This document shows, piece by piece, positions 17,821 through 28,095 of a DNA stretch of 64,000 nt. The translations under genes were made by a program, and so were the position numbers. The stretch lies in NCBI GenBank assembly GCA_009911185.1, contig QXWW01000006.1, positions 103,796-167,795 of the forward strand, read 5' to 3'. Each line of letters begins with the position of its first letter. Position 1 is the stretch's first letter. This stretch comes from Lachnospiraceae bacterium (lineage in GTDB: Bacteria > Bacillota > Clostridia > Lachnospirales > Lachnospiraceae). A model generated the notes under the pieces. That model was not told the origin of the DNA. It was given only the letters and a program-made list of their open reading frames with translations, and did not search any database.

Positions 17821-19311
17821 ATGCGAAGAAGAAAACAGAGAAGAAAACAGAAGATTATCATGGTAAGCGTTTCAGGAGCGTTTTTACTATTGGCAGCGCT
17901 ATATCTCTTTATGGGATATTATTTCAGCAGCCATTTTTTCTTCGGAACCAAAATCAACGGCTGGAAGGTAGGCGGTATGGATTTATCCAGCGCTGAGCAA
18001 AAAGTGGGAGATGGCGTAGAAGATTATCTTCTGACTGTTTTCGACCGGGAAGGAGAGAAGCATCATGTGTACGGAGCGGATATCGGCTGCAGTTACGTGC
18101 CGGACGGTTCTGTCGAGAAGCTGCTCAAGCAGCAGGAACCTTTCCAGTGGCCGGCCAGGCTGTTTCATCCTCAGAAAGCGGATGTGCCCATCACTATGGA
18201 GTACGAGGAAGAATTGATTTCCAAGGCAGTGTCCGCCCTCGACTGTTTTCGTAAAGAAAATATAACAGAACCGGAAAATGCCCGCATAGAATTGGGGGAA
18301 GATGGTTATTACATAGAGCCGGAGATTCCCGGAAACCATATGATTTATGAGAATGTGCTTGCTAAGGTGCAGCAGGCGGTGTCTGCGGGAGACACTTCCG
18401 TGCAGCTTACAGATGAAGACTATATAAAACCGGAGTATACCCGTGAGAGCAAAGAAATCATTCAGGTGATGGACCGGATAACCGCTTATGAGAACGCTGA
18501 GATTAATTATCAGATCAAAGATTATGAAGAGAAACTGGATAAAAAGCAGATTCGTGAATTTTTGCAGGTGGAGGGCTTTTCTGTCGCATTAATAGAAGAA
18601 AAGATCGAGGCATATGTTCAGGGGCTTGCCAGTAAATACAATACTTATGCAGACGTACGTTCCTTTCAGACTTCCTCCGGCGATACGATAGAGATTGGCG
18701 GCGGTGATTACGGCTGGATTGTTGACAAACCCAAAGAGTTTGAGCAGATAAAGGCTGATTTGGAGGCGGGGAAGCCGGTAAACAGAGAGCCGCTTTATTC
18801 TCAACGGCCTTTCGTGGAAGGGAAGGACGATATTGGAAATACATATGTGGAGATTGATTATACCAAACAGCACCTTTGGTATTATGAGAATGGTGAGCTG
18901 GTGGTAGAGAGTGATATTGTGACAGGAAACATCAGCAGGAATAACGGTTCTCCGGACGGAGTATTCAAGATTGTATACAAAGACAGCCCGGCAGTCCTGA
19001 AAGGGGAAGATTATGAATCGGATGTGACATATTTTATGCCTTTCGCTTATAATGTGGGGATTCATGACGCTTCCTGGAGAAATGGAAAATTTGGCGGTGA
19101 AATTTATAAGAGCAGCGGTTCGCACGGCTGTATCAACGCTCCGCTTGAGGTAGCGCAGAAAATATATGAAACTATTAAAGTAGGTACGCCGGTCATTGCT
19201 TTTTACCGGGAGCCGGTGGAGCTGTCGGCGGAAAACGCGAAGATTTCCAATGCGTTTTCTTATGTAGATCCGGAGAAGAAGGCTTCCGAGGGACAGCCGC
19301 CTGCAGAATAG
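17821..19311 (+). CDS. Membrane-anchored L,D-transpeptidase (YkuD)
   Basis: Peptidoglycan cross-linking enzyme of about 496 residues. A short basic cytoplasmic tail (MRRRKQRRKQK) precedes one membrane helix (about 14-35), two putative peptidoglycan-binding-4 type regions (about 80-320) and the YkuD catalytic domain (about 335-465) with the SGSHGCINAP motif whose Cys (about residue 437) is the nucleophile. The family forms 3-3 cross-links or attaches proteins to the wall. Two start ATGs six bases apart are possible (17815 and 17821); the second is preferred because GAGGG lies six bases before it and touches the first. The gene stands 42 bases before the pyruvate kinase-like gene. Confidence 0.9.
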   Translation: MRRRKQRRKQKIIMVSVSGAFLLLAALYLFMGYYFSSHFFFGTKINGWKVGGMDLSSAEQKVGDGVEDYLLTVFDREGEKHHVYGADIGCSYVPDGSVEKLLKQQEPFQWPARLFHPQKADVPITMEYEEELISKAVSALDCFRKENITEPENARIELGEDGYYIEPEIPGNHMIYENVLAKVQQAVSAGDTSVQLTDEDYIKPEYTRESKEIIQVMDRITAYENAEINYQIKDYEEKLDKKQIREFLQVEGFSVALIEEKIEAYVQGLASKYNTYADVRSFQTSSGDTIEIGGGDYGWIVDKPKEFEQIKADLEAGKPVNREPLYSQRPFVEGKDDIGNTYVEIDYTKQHLWYYENGELVVESDIVTGNISRNNGSPDGVFKIVYKDSPAVLKGEDYESDVTYFMPFAYNVGIHDASWRNGKFGGEIYKSSGSHGCINAPLEVAQKIYETIKVGTPVIAFYREPVELSAENAKISNAFSYVDPEKKASEGQPPAE

Positions 19312-19353
19312 GCAGAGCCTTATGGATGCCACCAGGAAAAGGGAGAGCGGGAA

Positions 19354-20367
19354 ATGGATATTTATGGAACGATTGGCCCGGCGTGTGCTGATATTAGAAG
19401 CCTGACAGAGATGTTTCGCCAGGGTATGACGGGAATGCGGTTAAACCTGTCCCATACGGGACTGTCAGCCTGTGGTTCCTGGACAGGTAAAATAAGAAAA
19501 GCAGCTGAAGCTGTGGGTATTTGCCCGCAGCTTCTCGTTGATTTGCAGGGACCGGAACTGCGTATTGGAAGTTTAAAATATCCCCGGAAACTGCAGGAAA
19601 AATCGAAAATTATGTTAAAATCTCAAAAAGGGAATGAAATGTTGGAAGAAGAATCTGTGCCCGTGCCGAAACAGGTTTTTTCTGTGTCAGAGCCAGGGCA
19701 GCAAATATTGGTGGATGATGGAAAAATCCTTTTGACGGTGGAAGAGACTGGCACAGAACGGATGATTTGTGCGGTGAACCGGGGAGGCATCCTCACCTCC
19801 AGAAAAAGTATTGCAATTCCCGGTGTGGAGCTGCAGCTTCCCACTTTGACGGAAAGTGACCGGGAGAATATCCGGGCGGCGAAAGCATATGGCGTTACAG
19901 GGGTTATGCTGCCCTTTGTACGTTCTGCCAGGGATTTGCAGATTTTAAAACAGGAACTAGAGGATGCCAGGACGGGAGAAATGAACATATTTGCGAAAAT
20001 TGAGAATATGGATGGAGTGAGAAATCTGAAAACTTTTTTACCCTATGCGGATCAGATTGTGATTGCAAGAGGGGATCTTGGCAATTCCATGGCTTTGTGG
20101 GAGCTTCCGGCAGTTCAGGCGGAAATTGCAAAAGTCTGCAGAGAGGAAGGCAAACCTTTTATGGTGGTAACACAGATGCTCGCTTCCATGGAGAACAGCA
20201 GAGTACCCACCCGCGCAGAAGTTTCAGATATTTTCCAGGCGGTTTCCCAGGGAGCCTCCAGCGTGATGGTGACAGGAGAAACAGCGTCCGGAAAATATCC
20301 AGTGGAAGCCGTAAAGTATCTTTGCCGGACGGTGGAGAGCGCGCAGAGATATCTCACAGGTAAATAA
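19354..20367 (+). CDS. Pyruvate kinase-like protein lacking the C-terminal domain
   Basis: 337 residues against about 470-590 for normal pyruvate kinase. Domain A and the small B domain are present: MRLNLSHT (substrate/K+ site), LVDLQGPELRIG (normally DTKGPEIR; the Thr-Lys pair is replaced by Leu-Gln), FAKIENMDG with the catalytic Lys, IARGDLG (metal site) and VTQMLASM. The allosteric C-terminal domain is entirely missing, and the gene ends cleanly in TAA without a frameshift in the following bases. It is downstream of an L,D-transpeptidase and convergent with a methyltransferase gene whose stop lies 7 bases away. It is probably a paralogue of the main pyk; whether it is active, or regulatory, is unknown. 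Confidence 0.85.
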   Translation: MDIYGTIGPACADIRSLTEMFRQGMTGMRLNLSHTGLSACGSWTGKIRKAAEAVGICPQLLVDLQGPELRIGSLKYPRKLQEKSKIMLKSQKGNEMLEEESVPVPKQVFSVSEPGQQILVDDGKILLTVEETGTERMICAVNRGGILTSRKSIAIPGVELQLPTLTESDRENIRAAKAYGVTGVMLPFVRSARDLQILKQELEDARTGEMNIFAKIENMDGVRNLKTFLPYADQIVIARGDLGNSMALWELPAVQAEIAKVCREEGKPFMVVTQMLASMENSRVPTRAEVSDIFQAVSQGASSVMVTGETASGKYPVEAVKYLCRTVESAQRYLTGK

Positions 20368-20374
20368 AACCACT

Positions 20375-21241
20375 TTATGTTTCAGAGGTTTCCCATCTTC
20401 CGCTGGCGCCGCAGGGGAGCGCCAGTCCATTTGAGGATACGGGAAGACCGATTTCCTGCGCGTTTATAATGCCTTTAAATTTCCGAAGTTCTGTCCCCAG
20501 CATATAGGCGAGGACGGCAGGCTGAAGGCCGGTAGTATAAGAATTGATCAGGAAAAACAACGGTTTGTCCGAAAGAAGTCGGGTGCAGAGCTTCACCAGC
20601 GGATAGACGGCGTCTTCGATTTTCCAGATTTCTCCTTTTGGCCCTCTGCCATAAGAAGGGGGATCCATGATAATGGCGTCATAGTGATTGCCGCGACGGA
20701 TTTCCCGCTCTACAAATTTCACACAGTCGTCCACAATCCAGCGGATGGGAGCCTTTTCAAGGTGAGAAGCAATCGCGTTTTCTTTTGCCCAGGTTACCAT
20801 GCCTTTGGAGGCGTCTACATGCGTGACGTTTGCACCTGCCGCCGCCGCTGCGAGGGTAGCGCCTCCGGTATAGGCGAAGAGATTTAATACTTTAACCGGA
20901 CGTTTTGCCTGACGTATCTTTTTGCCGAACCAATCCCAGTTTACTGCTTGTTCTGGAAATAATCCGGTATGTTTGAAGCTGAAAGGCTTCAGGTGGAAAG
21001 TGAGAGCGTCGTAATGAAGATCCCATTGCTGCGGCAGGTCAAAAAATTCCCATTCGCCGCCGCCCTTTTTACTGCGGTGATAATGCCCGTTCTTTTTTCT
21101 CCATCCCGGATGCTTTTGGGGAGTATTCCAAATTACCTGGGGGTCCGGTCTTACTAATAGATAATCTGCCCAGCGTTCCAGTTTTTCTCCGTTTGAGCAG
21201 TCAATGACTTCATATTCTTTCCAGTTGTCTGCAATCCACAT
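20375..21241 (-). CDS. Class I SAM-dependent RNA methyltransferase (RlmI/RlmK type)
   Basis: 288-residue Rossmann methyltransferase. SAM-binding motif I is VLNLFAYTGGATLAAAAAGA (about 127-146), motif II is VDAS, and the catalytic MDPPSYGRGPKGEIW (motif IV) lies near residue 205; this DPPSYGRGP form is typical of rRNA cytosine-C5/guanine methyltransferases of the RlmI/RlmKL group. No PUA domain is seen at the N-terminus. The exact base methylated is not predictable. It is transcribed from its own promoter (21304-21332), divergent from lgt. Confidence 0.85.
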   Translation of the reverse strand: MWIADNWKEYEVIDCSNGEKLERWADYLLVRPDPQVIWNTPQKHPGWRKKNGHYHRSKKGGGEWEFFDLPQQWDLHYDALTFHLKPFSFKHTGLFPEQAVNWDWFGKKIRQAKRPVKVLNLFAYTGGATLAAAAAGANVTHVDASKGMVTWAKENAIASHLEKAPIRWIVDDCVKFVEREIRRGNHYDAIIMDPPSYGRGPKGEIWKIEDAVYPLVKLCTRLLSDKPLFFLINSYTTGLQPAVLAYMLGTELRKFKGIINAQEIGLPVSSNGLALPCGASGRWETSET

Positions 21242-21303
21242 TGGTTATTCCTTTCTTCTAAGTAAGCAATCATAATCTTTTGGTTTTTCGTATATCAGCA
21301 AAT

Positions 21304-21332
21304 ATTATATCCCAGGTAAAAAATACCGTCAA
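21304..21332 (-). promoter_or_regulatory. Promoter of the methyltransferase gene
   Basis: Reverse-strand TTGACG (21327-21332), 17-base spacer, TATAAT (21304-21309). Confidence 0.65.
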
Positions 21333-21350
21333 CTGAATTGACGGCTGCTC

Positions 21351-21379
21351 TTGCAATAAAAACAGGAATTGCGTATAAT
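21351..21379 (+). promoter_or_regulatory. Promoter of lgt
   Basis: TTGCAA (21351-21356), 17-base spacer, TATAAT (21374-21379); the upstream in-frame extension of lgt would overlap this promoter, which supports the later start. Confidence 0.65.
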
Positions 21380-21418
21380 CGAACCGTACAGAAAATTATA
21401 AAGAGGAAGGAAAAGAAA

Positions 21419-22168
21419 ATGATTAATGATATAAAGCTGGGATCTCTGACAATTCATATGTATGGCATTATGGTTGCCCTGGGATATTTAAGCGCGCTGA
21501 TAATCTGTGAAAGGCGGGCAAAGAAAAGGGGAATGGATACAGATATTTTGTTTGGCATCTTCTGGTGCGCAATTTTTGGCGGAGCGGCGGGCAGTAAGCT
21601 GCTTTATTATACAGTGAATCTTCCGGATATTCTCAAAGACCCTTCTATTTTGTGGAATTTCCAGAACGGCTGGGTGGTATATGGCGGTATTCTGGGAGGC
21701 GTCTTTGCCGGTTTTGTTTATTGCAGATATAAGAAAGCAGATTTTGTAAAGTACCTTGATTTGGTTCTTCCGGCGGTGGCGTTTGCCCAGGGATGCGGAC
21801 GCATCGGCTGTTTTTTTGCCGGCTGTTGTTATGGAAGGGAGACGGAATCTGCATTGAGTATACAGTATTGGCAGTCGCAGTATGCTCCGAACGGCGTAAA
21901 ACTGATTCCGACGCAGATTTATTCCAGCGTCGGTGACTTTGCACTGGCATTTCTGTTGCTGGCGTATGCAAGAAGGGAGCCGAAGAAAGGAAAAGTGGCG
22001 GCTGTATATTGTATTTTTTACAGTATTGGAAGATTTATTATTGAGATGTTGAGAAACGACTATCGTGGAACCTGGGGATTTTTGTCTACTTCCCAGATTA
22101 TCTCCATCTTTATATTTATGTTGGGAATTGGCATATTTGTGGCTGCGGAGAAATTTTCAAAGAATTAA
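21419..22168 (+). CDS. lgt: Prolipoprotein diacylglyceryl transferase
   Basis: Membrane enzyme of 249 residues that moves diacylglycerol from phosphatidylglycerol to the lipobox Cys of prolipoproteins. It has about seven hydrophobic helices; the early HMYGIMVALGY motif and the Lgt-type signature GCGRIGCFFAGCCYGRE (about residues 123-139, a Cys-rich variant of the classic GRxGNFxNGE) are clear, and a second conserved Arg follows in SIGRFIIEMLRNDYRG. The start MINDIK was chosen because GGAAGG lies just before it. Normal to slightly short for the family. Confidence 0.92.
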   Translation: MINDIKLGSLTIHMYGIMVALGYLSALIICERRAKKRGMDTDILFGIFWCAIFGGAAGSKLLYYTVNLPDILKDPSILWNFQNGWVVYGGILGGVFAGFVYCRYKKADFVKYLDLVLPAVAFAQGCGRIGCFFAGCCYGRETESALSIQYWQSQYAPNGVKLIPTQIYSSVGDFALAFLLLAYARREPKKGKVAAVYCIFYSIGRFIIEMLRNDYRGTWGFLSTSQIISIFIFMLGIGIFVAAEKFSKN

Positions 22169-22234
22169 TAAATATCCCTTTCGTGCCGATATAAACGTTA
22201 TCATGAAGAGTGTGCGAAAGGAAAGGATATAATT

Positions 22235-22876
22235 ATGAATATCATGTTGCCTACTAATATAGAAGAAACAAAACGCCGCAATCGTGTAGAATCTGTAGAT
22301 ATAGCCCGGGTAATCCGCAATGTAACAGGCTTGGAGAAGGAACAGGAGAATAAATCTGTACTGCAGCGTCTTATGGAGCCGATGGAAGTGGACGAGGGGC
22401 AAAATGATGCGAAAAAGGCGGTGGAGATTGCACGCCGGATTGCCAGAGGAGCGCATGTGTCCCCGGAAGAAAAGCGTTTTTTGATGGAGACGGATCCCAG
22501 GCTTGCACAGATGGCGGAGTTGGCAAGAAAAGAAGGGGAACGGATTAAACATGCACTGTCGCAGGCGTCCAGTAAACAAGAACAGCAGACCATCGTGCAG
22601 CAGGCATACCAGATGGTACAGCAGGTGAGTAAGAACAATGAACAATTGGGGATGCTTCTGGGTGAGGCGGTAAAGGCGGCAGTTCAGGAAAGCCGGGAAA
22701 AGGGAAATCTGCAGGAAGAAATCCCAGGAAAGGATAAACCATTAGCAGAAAAGACGGAATTTGGGGAAACTGTGCCCGCCGAAAGAAACAGTATTTCACA
22801 AAAAGATGGACAGGATAGATTGATGGAACAGTTTTTTCCGGATGAATGGATGTCCATGTTAGACTGCAGAGGGTGA
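22235..22876 (+). CDS. Hypothetical helical protein
   Basis: 213 residues, strongly charged and glutamine-rich, predicted helical from about residue 15 to 160 with likely coiled coil around the QEQQTIVQQAYQMVQQVSK segment; no signal peptide or membrane helix. It starts after GAAAGGA. It lies between lgt and the ribosomal S10 operon with its own direction matching both. Composition resembles the reverse-strand coiled-coil gene at 41995-42831, but no real homology is claimed. No function can be proposed. Confidence 0.6.
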   Translation: MNIMLPTNIEETKRRNRVESVDIARVIRNVTGLEKEQENKSVLQRLMEPMEVDEGQNDAKKAVEIARRIARGAHVSPEEKRFLMETDPRLAQMAELARKEGERIKHALSQASSKQEQQTIVQQAYQMVQQVSKNNEQLGMLLGEAVKAAVQESREKGNLQEEIPGKDKPLAEKTEFGETVPAERNSISQKDGQDRLMEQFFPDEWMSMLDCRG

Positions 22877-23022
22877 AAAGAGGGCCGATGGAAGCAAATC
22901 ATGAACGGGAGTCTGGAATCGCCAGGTTTTCTCCAGTGTTTTCCAACCTGCAAGACAATAAAAAGGGGATAGGGCCTGGCAGAGCAAATCTGTTAATTTG
23001 TAAAATTTCACAAAAAAAGTAC

Positions 23023-23051
23023 TTGCAATTTATGCAATTATGCTTTATACT
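23023..23051 (+). promoter_or_regulatory. Main promoter of the S10 ribosomal operon
   Basis: TTGCAA (23023-23028), 17-base spacer, TATACT (23046-23051), preceded by an A-rich tract (CACAAAAAAAG) suited to the RNA polymerase alpha subunit. Confidence 0.75.
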
Positions 23052-23057
23052 AATATC

Positions 23058-23282
23058 TGCTGTGACATGATAGCGATGAAGCGTGAGGTTGCTGCTTAGT
23101 AAATAGCAGGTTTTCCGCGGAGCGAATGTCAAGTTAGGAAACTGGCGACAAGTCACTGTATCACAATAAGAGGTCTGCATAAAGCAGAAACGGCGTGTGT
23201 AAAGCATATGACACACACGGAGAAGTGTACAGTCACCGCTTGTCGTACTGAGGTAAAGTGCGAAAAGGAGGCGACTTTTTTT
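23058..23282 (+). promoter_or_regulatory. 5' leader of the S10 operon
   Basis: About 225 untranslated bases between the promoter and rpsJ, with local pairings such as AAGTCACTG..CAGTGACTT-like and GTGTGTAAAGCATATGACACAC near 23193-23218. No gene is present. It is a plausible site for autogenous control by a ribosomal protein, but I cannot identify the binding structure. The stretch 22877-23020 before the promoter holds nothing recognisable. Confidence 0.4.
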
Positions 23283-23600
23283 ATGGCAAGTCAAGTAATG
23301 AGGATCACACTGAAGGCGTACGACCATCAGTTAGTGGATGCATCTGCTAAGAAAATTATTGAAACTGTAAAGAAAAATGGATCACAGGTGAGCGGACCGG
23401 TACCGCTTCCGACAAAGAAGGAAGTTGTTACAATTCTGAGAGCGGTTCACAAATATAAGGATTCCAGGGAGCAGTTTGAGCAGAGAACTCATAAGAGACT
23501 GATTGATATCATCACACCTACCCAGAAGACGATAGACGCATTGTCCAGACTGGAAATGCCCGCTGGCGTGTATATTGATATCAAGATGAAAACCAAATAA
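23283..23600 (+). CDS. rpsJ: 30S ribosomal protein S10
   Basis: 105 residues; head protein of the small subunit and, as NusE, partner of NusB in transcription antitermination. The family phrases [19 protein letters not shown] and [16 protein letters not shown] are clear. The start ATG follows GGAGGCGAC; longer in-frame readings upstream have no ribosome site. First gene of the operon. Confidence 0.98.
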   Translation: MASQVMRITLKAYDHQLVDASAKKIIETVKKNGSQVSGPVPLPTKKEVVTILRAVHKYKDSREQFEQRTHKRLIDIITPTQKTIDALSRLEMPAGVYIDIKMKTK

Positions 23601-23741
23601 TTATTATCAGTAAGAATCCTGAAGGGTAATAGATAGATGCAACAATAAGAAGTTTCATCATTTTACTGTTCTAGGATGAACGGTTCCGCTTCCCGCATAC
23701 GGGTATGAAGCGTTCCGCTGTAGAGAAACAGGAGGTAAAAA

Positions 23742-24425
23742 ATGAAGAAAGCGATCTTAGCTACAAAAGTCGGAATGACTCAAATCTTCAATACAGACGG
23801 CGTTTTGGTGCCGGTTACTGTATTACAGGCTGGTCCATGCGTGGTAACGCAGATTAAAACGGTAGAAAACGACGGATACAGCGCGGTTCAGGTTGGTTTT
23901 GTTGACAAGAAAGACAAGATTGTGAACAAAGACGCCAACGGTAAGAAAGAAATCAGAAACAGACATGGTGTGACGAAGGCAGAAAAAGGACATTTTGAGA
24001 AAGCCGGCGTATCCAGTAAGAGATTTGTCAGAGAGTTTAAGTTTGAGAATGCTGCCGATTTCAAATTGGCAGACGAGATCAAAGCTGATATTTTTGCAGA
24101 AGGCGATAAGATTGATGCTACTGCAATTTCCAAAGGGAAAGGATTCCAGGGTGCTATTAAGAGATACGGACAGCACAGAGGACCGATGGCTCACGGTTCC
24201 AAGTTCCACCGCCATCAGGGTTCCAACGGCGCATGTTCCAGTCCCAGCAAGGTGTTCAAAGGTAAAGGAATGCCGGGGCATATGGGTTCCGTGAAGGTGA
24301 CGGTCCAGAATCTTGAAGTTGTCAGAGTAGACGCTGAGAACAACCTGCTTTTAGTAAAGGGTGCGGTTCCAGGACCTAAGAAATCTTTAGTAACAATTAA
24401 AGAGACTGTAAAAGCAGCGAAATAG
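23742..24425 (+). CDS. rplC: 50S ribosomal protein L3
   Basis: 227 residues, a little longer than the usual 205-215. It binds 23S rRNA and its long loop ([20 protein letters not shown]) reaches towards the peptidyl transferase centre. AGGAGG precedes the ATG by 7 bases. A 141-base spacer after rpsJ contains the hairpin CGCTTCCCG-cata-CGGGTATGAAGCG (about 23688-23713). Confidence 0.98.
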   Translation: MKKAILATKVGMTQIFNTDGVLVPVTVLQAGPCVVTQIKTVENDGYSAVQVGFVDKKDKIVNKDANGKKEIRNRHGVTKAEKGHFEKAGVSSKRFVREFKFENAADFKLADEIKADIFAEGDKIDATAISKGKGFQGAIKRYGQHRGPMAHGSKFHRHQGSNGACSSPSKVFKGKGMPGHMGSVKVTVQNLEVVRVDAENNLLLVKGAVPGPKKSLVTIKETVKAAK

Positions 24426-24451
24426 TACCAAGTGAAAGGAGGAACTTAACG

Positions 24452-25072
24452 ATGGCTAACGTAGCTATTTATAATATGAACGGCAGCGAAGTAGGCAGCC
24501 TTGAGCTGAGCGACGCAGTGTTCGGTGTGGAAGTTAATGAACATCTGGTACACATGGCAGTCGTACAACAGCTCGCAAATAAGCGTCAGGGAACGCAGAA
24601 AGCAAAAACGCGTTCTGAAGTTCGCGGCGGCGGAAGAAAACCATGGAGACAAAAAGGGACGGGACATGCAAGACAGGGTTCCATCAGAGCTCCCCAATGG
24701 ACAGGCGGCGGCGTAGTGTTCGCTCCCGTACCAAGAGACTATTCTTTCAAGTTAAATAAGAAAGAAAAGAGAGCGGCTCTTAAGTCAGCATTGACCTCTA
24801 AGGTAAATGACAGTAAGTTTATTGTACTTGATGAACTGAAACTGGATGAAATTAAGACCAGGAAGTTTCAGGAAGTATTAAATAATCTGAAGGTGAACAA
24901 AGCACTTGTAATTATCAATGAGAATGATAAGAACGTGGTAATGTCGGCAAAGAATATTCCGGCGGTAAAGACGGCGCTGACAAACACCATTAACGTATAT
25001 GATATTTTGAAATACGACACCGTTGTAGCAACCAAGGATGCCGTAGCAACAATCGAGGAGGTGTATGCATAA
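24452..25072 (+). CDS. rplD: 50S ribosomal protein L4
   Basis: 206 residues. The extended loop [19 protein letters not shown] lines the peptide exit tunnel; in other bacteria L4 also represses its own operon. AAAGGAGG precedes the start. The stop overlaps the rplW start by one base. Confidence 0.98.
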   Translation: MANVAIYNMNGSEVGSLELSDAVFGVEVNEHLVHMAVVQQLANKRQGTQKAKTRSEVRGGGRKPWRQKGTGHARQGSIRAPQWTGGGVVFAPVPRDYSFKLNKKEKRAALKSALTSKVNDSKFIVLDELKLDEIKTRKFQEVLNNLKVNKALVIINENDKNVVMSAKNIPAVKTALTNTINVYDILKYDTVVATKDAVATIEEVYA

Positions 25073-25371
25073 TGGCAAACGTACAATATTATGACGTAAT
25101 CCTCAAGCCGGTTATTACAGAGAAAAGTATGAACGCAATGAGCGAGAAGAAATATACTTTCCTGGTTCATCCGGAAGCGAACAAGACTATGATTAAGGAA
25201 GCTGTTGAGAAAATGTTCGAAGGGACCAAGGTGAAGAAGGTAAACACTTTGAATATCGGCGGCAAGAAGAAAAGAAGAGGAATGGTAGTGGGAAAAACTG
25301 CCAAGACGAAGAAAGCAATTGTTCAGTTAACAGAAGACAGCAAGGATATTGAGATTTTTGCTGGCTTATAG
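25072..25371 (+). CDS. rplW: 50S ribosomal protein L23
   Basis: 99 residues; sits at the tunnel exit and is a docking site for trigger factor and SRP. The family phrase PVITEKSMN is near residue 13. Coupled to rplD through TAATG. Confidence 0.98.
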   Translation: MANVQYYDVILKPVITEKSMNAMSEKKYTFLVHPEANKTMIKEAVEKMFEGTKVKKVNTLNIGGKKKRRGMVVGKTAKTKKAIVQLTEDSKDIEIFAGL

Positions 25372-25385
25372 AAAGGAGAAGAACC

Positions 25386-26231
25386 ATGGGAATCAAGACA
25401 TATAACCCATATACACCTTCCAGAAGAAATATGACTGGTTCTGATTTCTCTGAGATTACCAAGAATACTCCGGAAAAATCACTGTTGGTTTCCCTGCAGA
25501 AACAGTCCGGTCGTAATAATCAGGGTAAAATTACAGTGAGACACCGTGGAGGCGGTTCCAGAAGAAAATACAGAATCATTGATTTTAAGAGAAATAAAAA
25601 GGACGGTATTCCGGCCACTGTGATTGGAATTGAGTACGATCCGAACAGAACGGCGAATATCGCATTGCTCTGCTATGCAGACGGTGAAAAGACATATATT
25701 ATCGCGCCGGAAGGACTGAAGGACGGCATGAAAATTATGAACGGGCCGGAAGCCGAGGTAAGAGTCGGCAATTGCCTGCCTCTTGAGAATATCCCGGTTG
25801 GTACGCAGGTACACAACATCGAGCTGTATCCCGGTAAAGGCGGACAGTTGGTTCGTTCCGCAGGCAACAGCGCGCAGCTTATGGCAAAAGAAGGCAAATA
25901 CGCAACCCTTCGTCTTCCCTCCGGGGAAATGAGAATGGTTCCAATTATCTGCCGTGCAACCGTTGGCGTGGTGGGAAATACGGATCACAACCTGGTTAAA
26001 ATCGGTAAGGCAGGACGGAAACGCCATATGGGTATCCGCCCGACAGTACGCGGTTCTGTTATGAACCCCAACGACCATCCGCACGGCGGTGGAGAAGGCA
26101 AGACCGGAATCGGCCGTCCGGGCCCATGTACGCCTTGGGGCAAGCCTGCTCTTGGCTTAAAGACCAGAAAGAAGAACAAAGCATCTAACAAGCTTATCGT
26201 AAGAAGAAGAGACGGTAGAGCAATCAAATAA
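25386..26231 (+). CDS. rplB: 50S ribosomal protein L2
   Basis: 281 residues; primary 23S rRNA binding protein needed for subunit joining and peptidyl transfer. The conserved C-terminal loop [19 protein letters not shown] contains the functionally important His. AAAGGAG precedes the ATG. Confidence 0.98.
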   Translation: MGIKTYNPYTPSRRNMTGSDFSEITKNTPEKSLLVSLQKQSGRNNQGKITVRHRGGGSRRKYRIIDFKRNKKDGIPATVIGIEYDPNRTANIALLCYADGEKTYIIAPEGLKDGMKIMNGPEAEVRVGNCLPLENIPVGTQVHNIELYPGKGGQLVRSAGNSAQLMAKEGKYATLRLPSGEMRMVPIICRATVGVVGNTDHNLVKIGKAGRKRHMGIRPTVRGSVMNPNDHPHGGGEGKTGIGRPGPCTPWGKPALGLKTRKKNKASNKLIVRRRDGRAIK

Positions 26232-26294
26232 TATGAGGTACCCGCGGGCAAGGTTTCTGCCCGGTATACGGGGCCGGTTCAAGGAGGTTAAATA

Positions 26295-26576
26295 ATGGCT
26301 CGTTCACTGAAAAAAGGACCATTTGCTGATGCAAGTTTATTAAAAAAAGTAGACGCTATGAACGCTGCTGGCGAAAAGAGCGTGATCAAGACATGGTCTC
26401 GCCGTTCTACTATCTTCCCGCAGTTCGTAGGTCATACATTTGCCGTACACGACGGCAGAAAACATGTTCCGGTATATGTAACAGAAGATATGGTTGGACA
26501 TAAATTAGGAGAGTTTGTCGCTACAAGAACTTATCGTGGACATGGAAAAGACGAAAAGAAATCAAAAGTCCGTTAA
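26295..26576 (+). CDS. rpsS: 30S ribosomal protein S19
   Basis: 93 residues; pairs with S13 in the small-subunit head near the A site. [10 protein letters not shown] and [20 protein letters not shown] are diagnostic. AAGGAGG precedes the start. Confidence 0.98.
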   Translation: MARSLKKGPFADASLLKKVDAMNAAGEKSVIKTWSRRSTIFPQFVGHTFAVHDGRKHVPVYVTEDMVGHKLGEFVATRTYRGHGKDEKKSKVR

Positions 26577-26605
26577 TCAAAAGAATCTGAAAGGAGGTTT
26601 CATCC

Positions 26606-26992
26606 ATGGCTAAAGGACATAGAAGTCAAATTAAGAGAGAGAGAAATGCTCAGAAAGACACCAGACCTTCCGCAAAATTATCTTATGCCAGAGTGTCTGT
26701 TCAGAAGGCTTGTTTCGTACTGGATGCAATTCGTGGAAAAGATGTGCAGACTGCACTTGCGATCCTGGCTTACAATCCCAGATATGCATCAAGCGTGATA
26801 GAGAAATTACTGAAATCTGCGATTGCTAACGCAGAGAACAACAATGGATTGGATGCAGAAAACCTTTATGTTGCAGAGTGCTATGCAAACAAAGGACCAA
26901 CAATGAAGAGAGTTAGACCAAGGGCACAGGGCAGGGCTTACAGAATTGAGAAGAGAATGAGCCACATTACAATCGTGCTTGATGAAAGATAG
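26606..26992 (+). CDS. rplV: 50S ribosomal protein L22
   Basis: 128 residues; its beta-hairpin (MKRVRPRAQGRAYRI, about 100-114) lines the exit tunnel, where changes alter macrolide sensitivity. AAAGGAGG precedes the start. Confidence 0.98.
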   Translation: MAKGHRSQIKRERNAQKDTRPSAKLSYARVSVQKACFVLDAIRGKDVQTALAILAYNPRYASSVIEKLLKSAIANAENNNGLDAENLYVAECYANKGPTMKRVRPRAQGRAYRIEKRMSHITIVLDER

Positions 26993-27001
26993 GAGGCAGA
27001 C

Positions 27002-27658
27002 ATGGGACAGAAGGTTAATCCTCATGGTTTAAGAGTCGGTATTATCAAAGATTGGGATTCTAAATGGTACGCAGAATCAGATTTTGCAGACTTTTTAGTA
27101 GAAGACTATAACATCAGAACATTTTTGAAAAAGAAATTATACGCATCAGGCGTTTCTAAAATCGAAATTGAAAGAGCTTCTGACCGCGTAAAGGTAATTC
27201 TCTATACGGCAAAGCCGGGCGTAGTAATCGGCAAAGGCGGAGCAGAGATTGAGAAGGTAAAAGCAGAACTCCAGAAATATACAGACAAGAAGTTAGTAGT
27301 GGATATCAAAGAAGTAAAAAGACCGGATAAAGATGCGCAGCTTGTAGCAGAAAATATTGCTTTGCAGCTTGAGAACCGTATTTCTTTCCGCAGGGCAATG
27401 AAATCCTGCATGGGCAGAAGTATGAAAGCGGGAGCGTTAGGAATTAAGAGTTCCGTTTCCGGACGTCTGGGCGGCGCTGATATGGCGCGTACCGAATTCT
27501 ACAGTGAAGGAACGATTCCACTTCAGACATTAAGAGCAGATATCGATTATGGATTCGCCGAGGCAGATACCACTTACGGAAAAGTAGGCGTAAAAGTATG
27601 GATCTACAAAGGCGAGATACTTCCAACAAAAGAAACAAAGGAAGGGAGCGATAAATAA
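27002..27658 (+). CDS. rpsC: 30S ribosomal protein S3
   Basis: 218 residues; mRNA entry-channel protein with a KH RNA-binding domain ([16 protein letters not shown], about 73-88) and a C-terminal S3 domain ([13 protein letters not shown]). Starts 9 bases after rplV with AGGAGG in front; its stop overlaps rplP by one base. Confidence 0.98.
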   Translation: MGQKVNPHGLRVGIIKDWDSKWYAESDFADFLVEDYNIRTFLKKKLYASGVSKIEIERASDRVKVILYTAKPGVVIGKGGAEIEKVKAELQKYTDKKLVVDIKEVKRPDKDAQLVAENIALQLENRISFRRAMKSCMGRSMKAGALGIKSSVSGRLGGADMARTEFYSEGTIPLQTLRADIDYGFAEADTTYGKVGVKVWIYKGEILPTKETKEGSDK

Positions 27659-28095
27659 TGTTAATGCCAAAAAGAGTAAAACGTCGTAAACAGTTCCGTG
27701 GTTCCATGGCAGGCAAGGCGTTAAGAGGTAATAAGATTACAAATGGTGAATACGGTATTGTAGCTTTAGAGCCTTGCTGGATCAAATCTAACCAGATTGA
27801 AGCAGCCCGTATTGCAATGACGCGTTATATCAAGCGTGGTGGTAAAGTTTGGATTAAAATTTTCCCTGATAAACCAGTAACAGCAAAACCAGCAGAAACA
27901 CGTATGGGTTCCGGAAAAGGAACATTGGAATACTGGGTGGCCGTAGTAAAACCAGGACGCGTGATGTTCGAGATTTCCGGCGTACCGGAAGAAACAGCTC
28001 GTGAGGCGTTACGTCTTGCTACACACAAATTACCTTGTAAATGTAAAGTGGTTTCGCGTGCAGACTTAGAAGGCGGTGAATCAAATGAAAACTAG
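27658..28095 (+). CDS. rplP: 50S ribosomal protein L16
   Basis: 145 residues; A-site protein that helps bind aminoacyl-tRNA and recycling factor. [15 protein letters not shown] at the start and the [17 protein letters not shown] loop are typical. Overlaps the rpmC start region by 11 bases. Confidence 0.98.
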   Translation: MLMPKRVKRRKQFRGSMAGKALRGNKITNGEYGIVALEPCWIKSNQIEAARIAMTRYIKRGGKVWIKIFPDKPVTAKPAETRMGSGKGTLEYWVAVVKPGRVMFEISGVPEETAREALRLATHKLPCKCKVVSRADLEGGESNEN

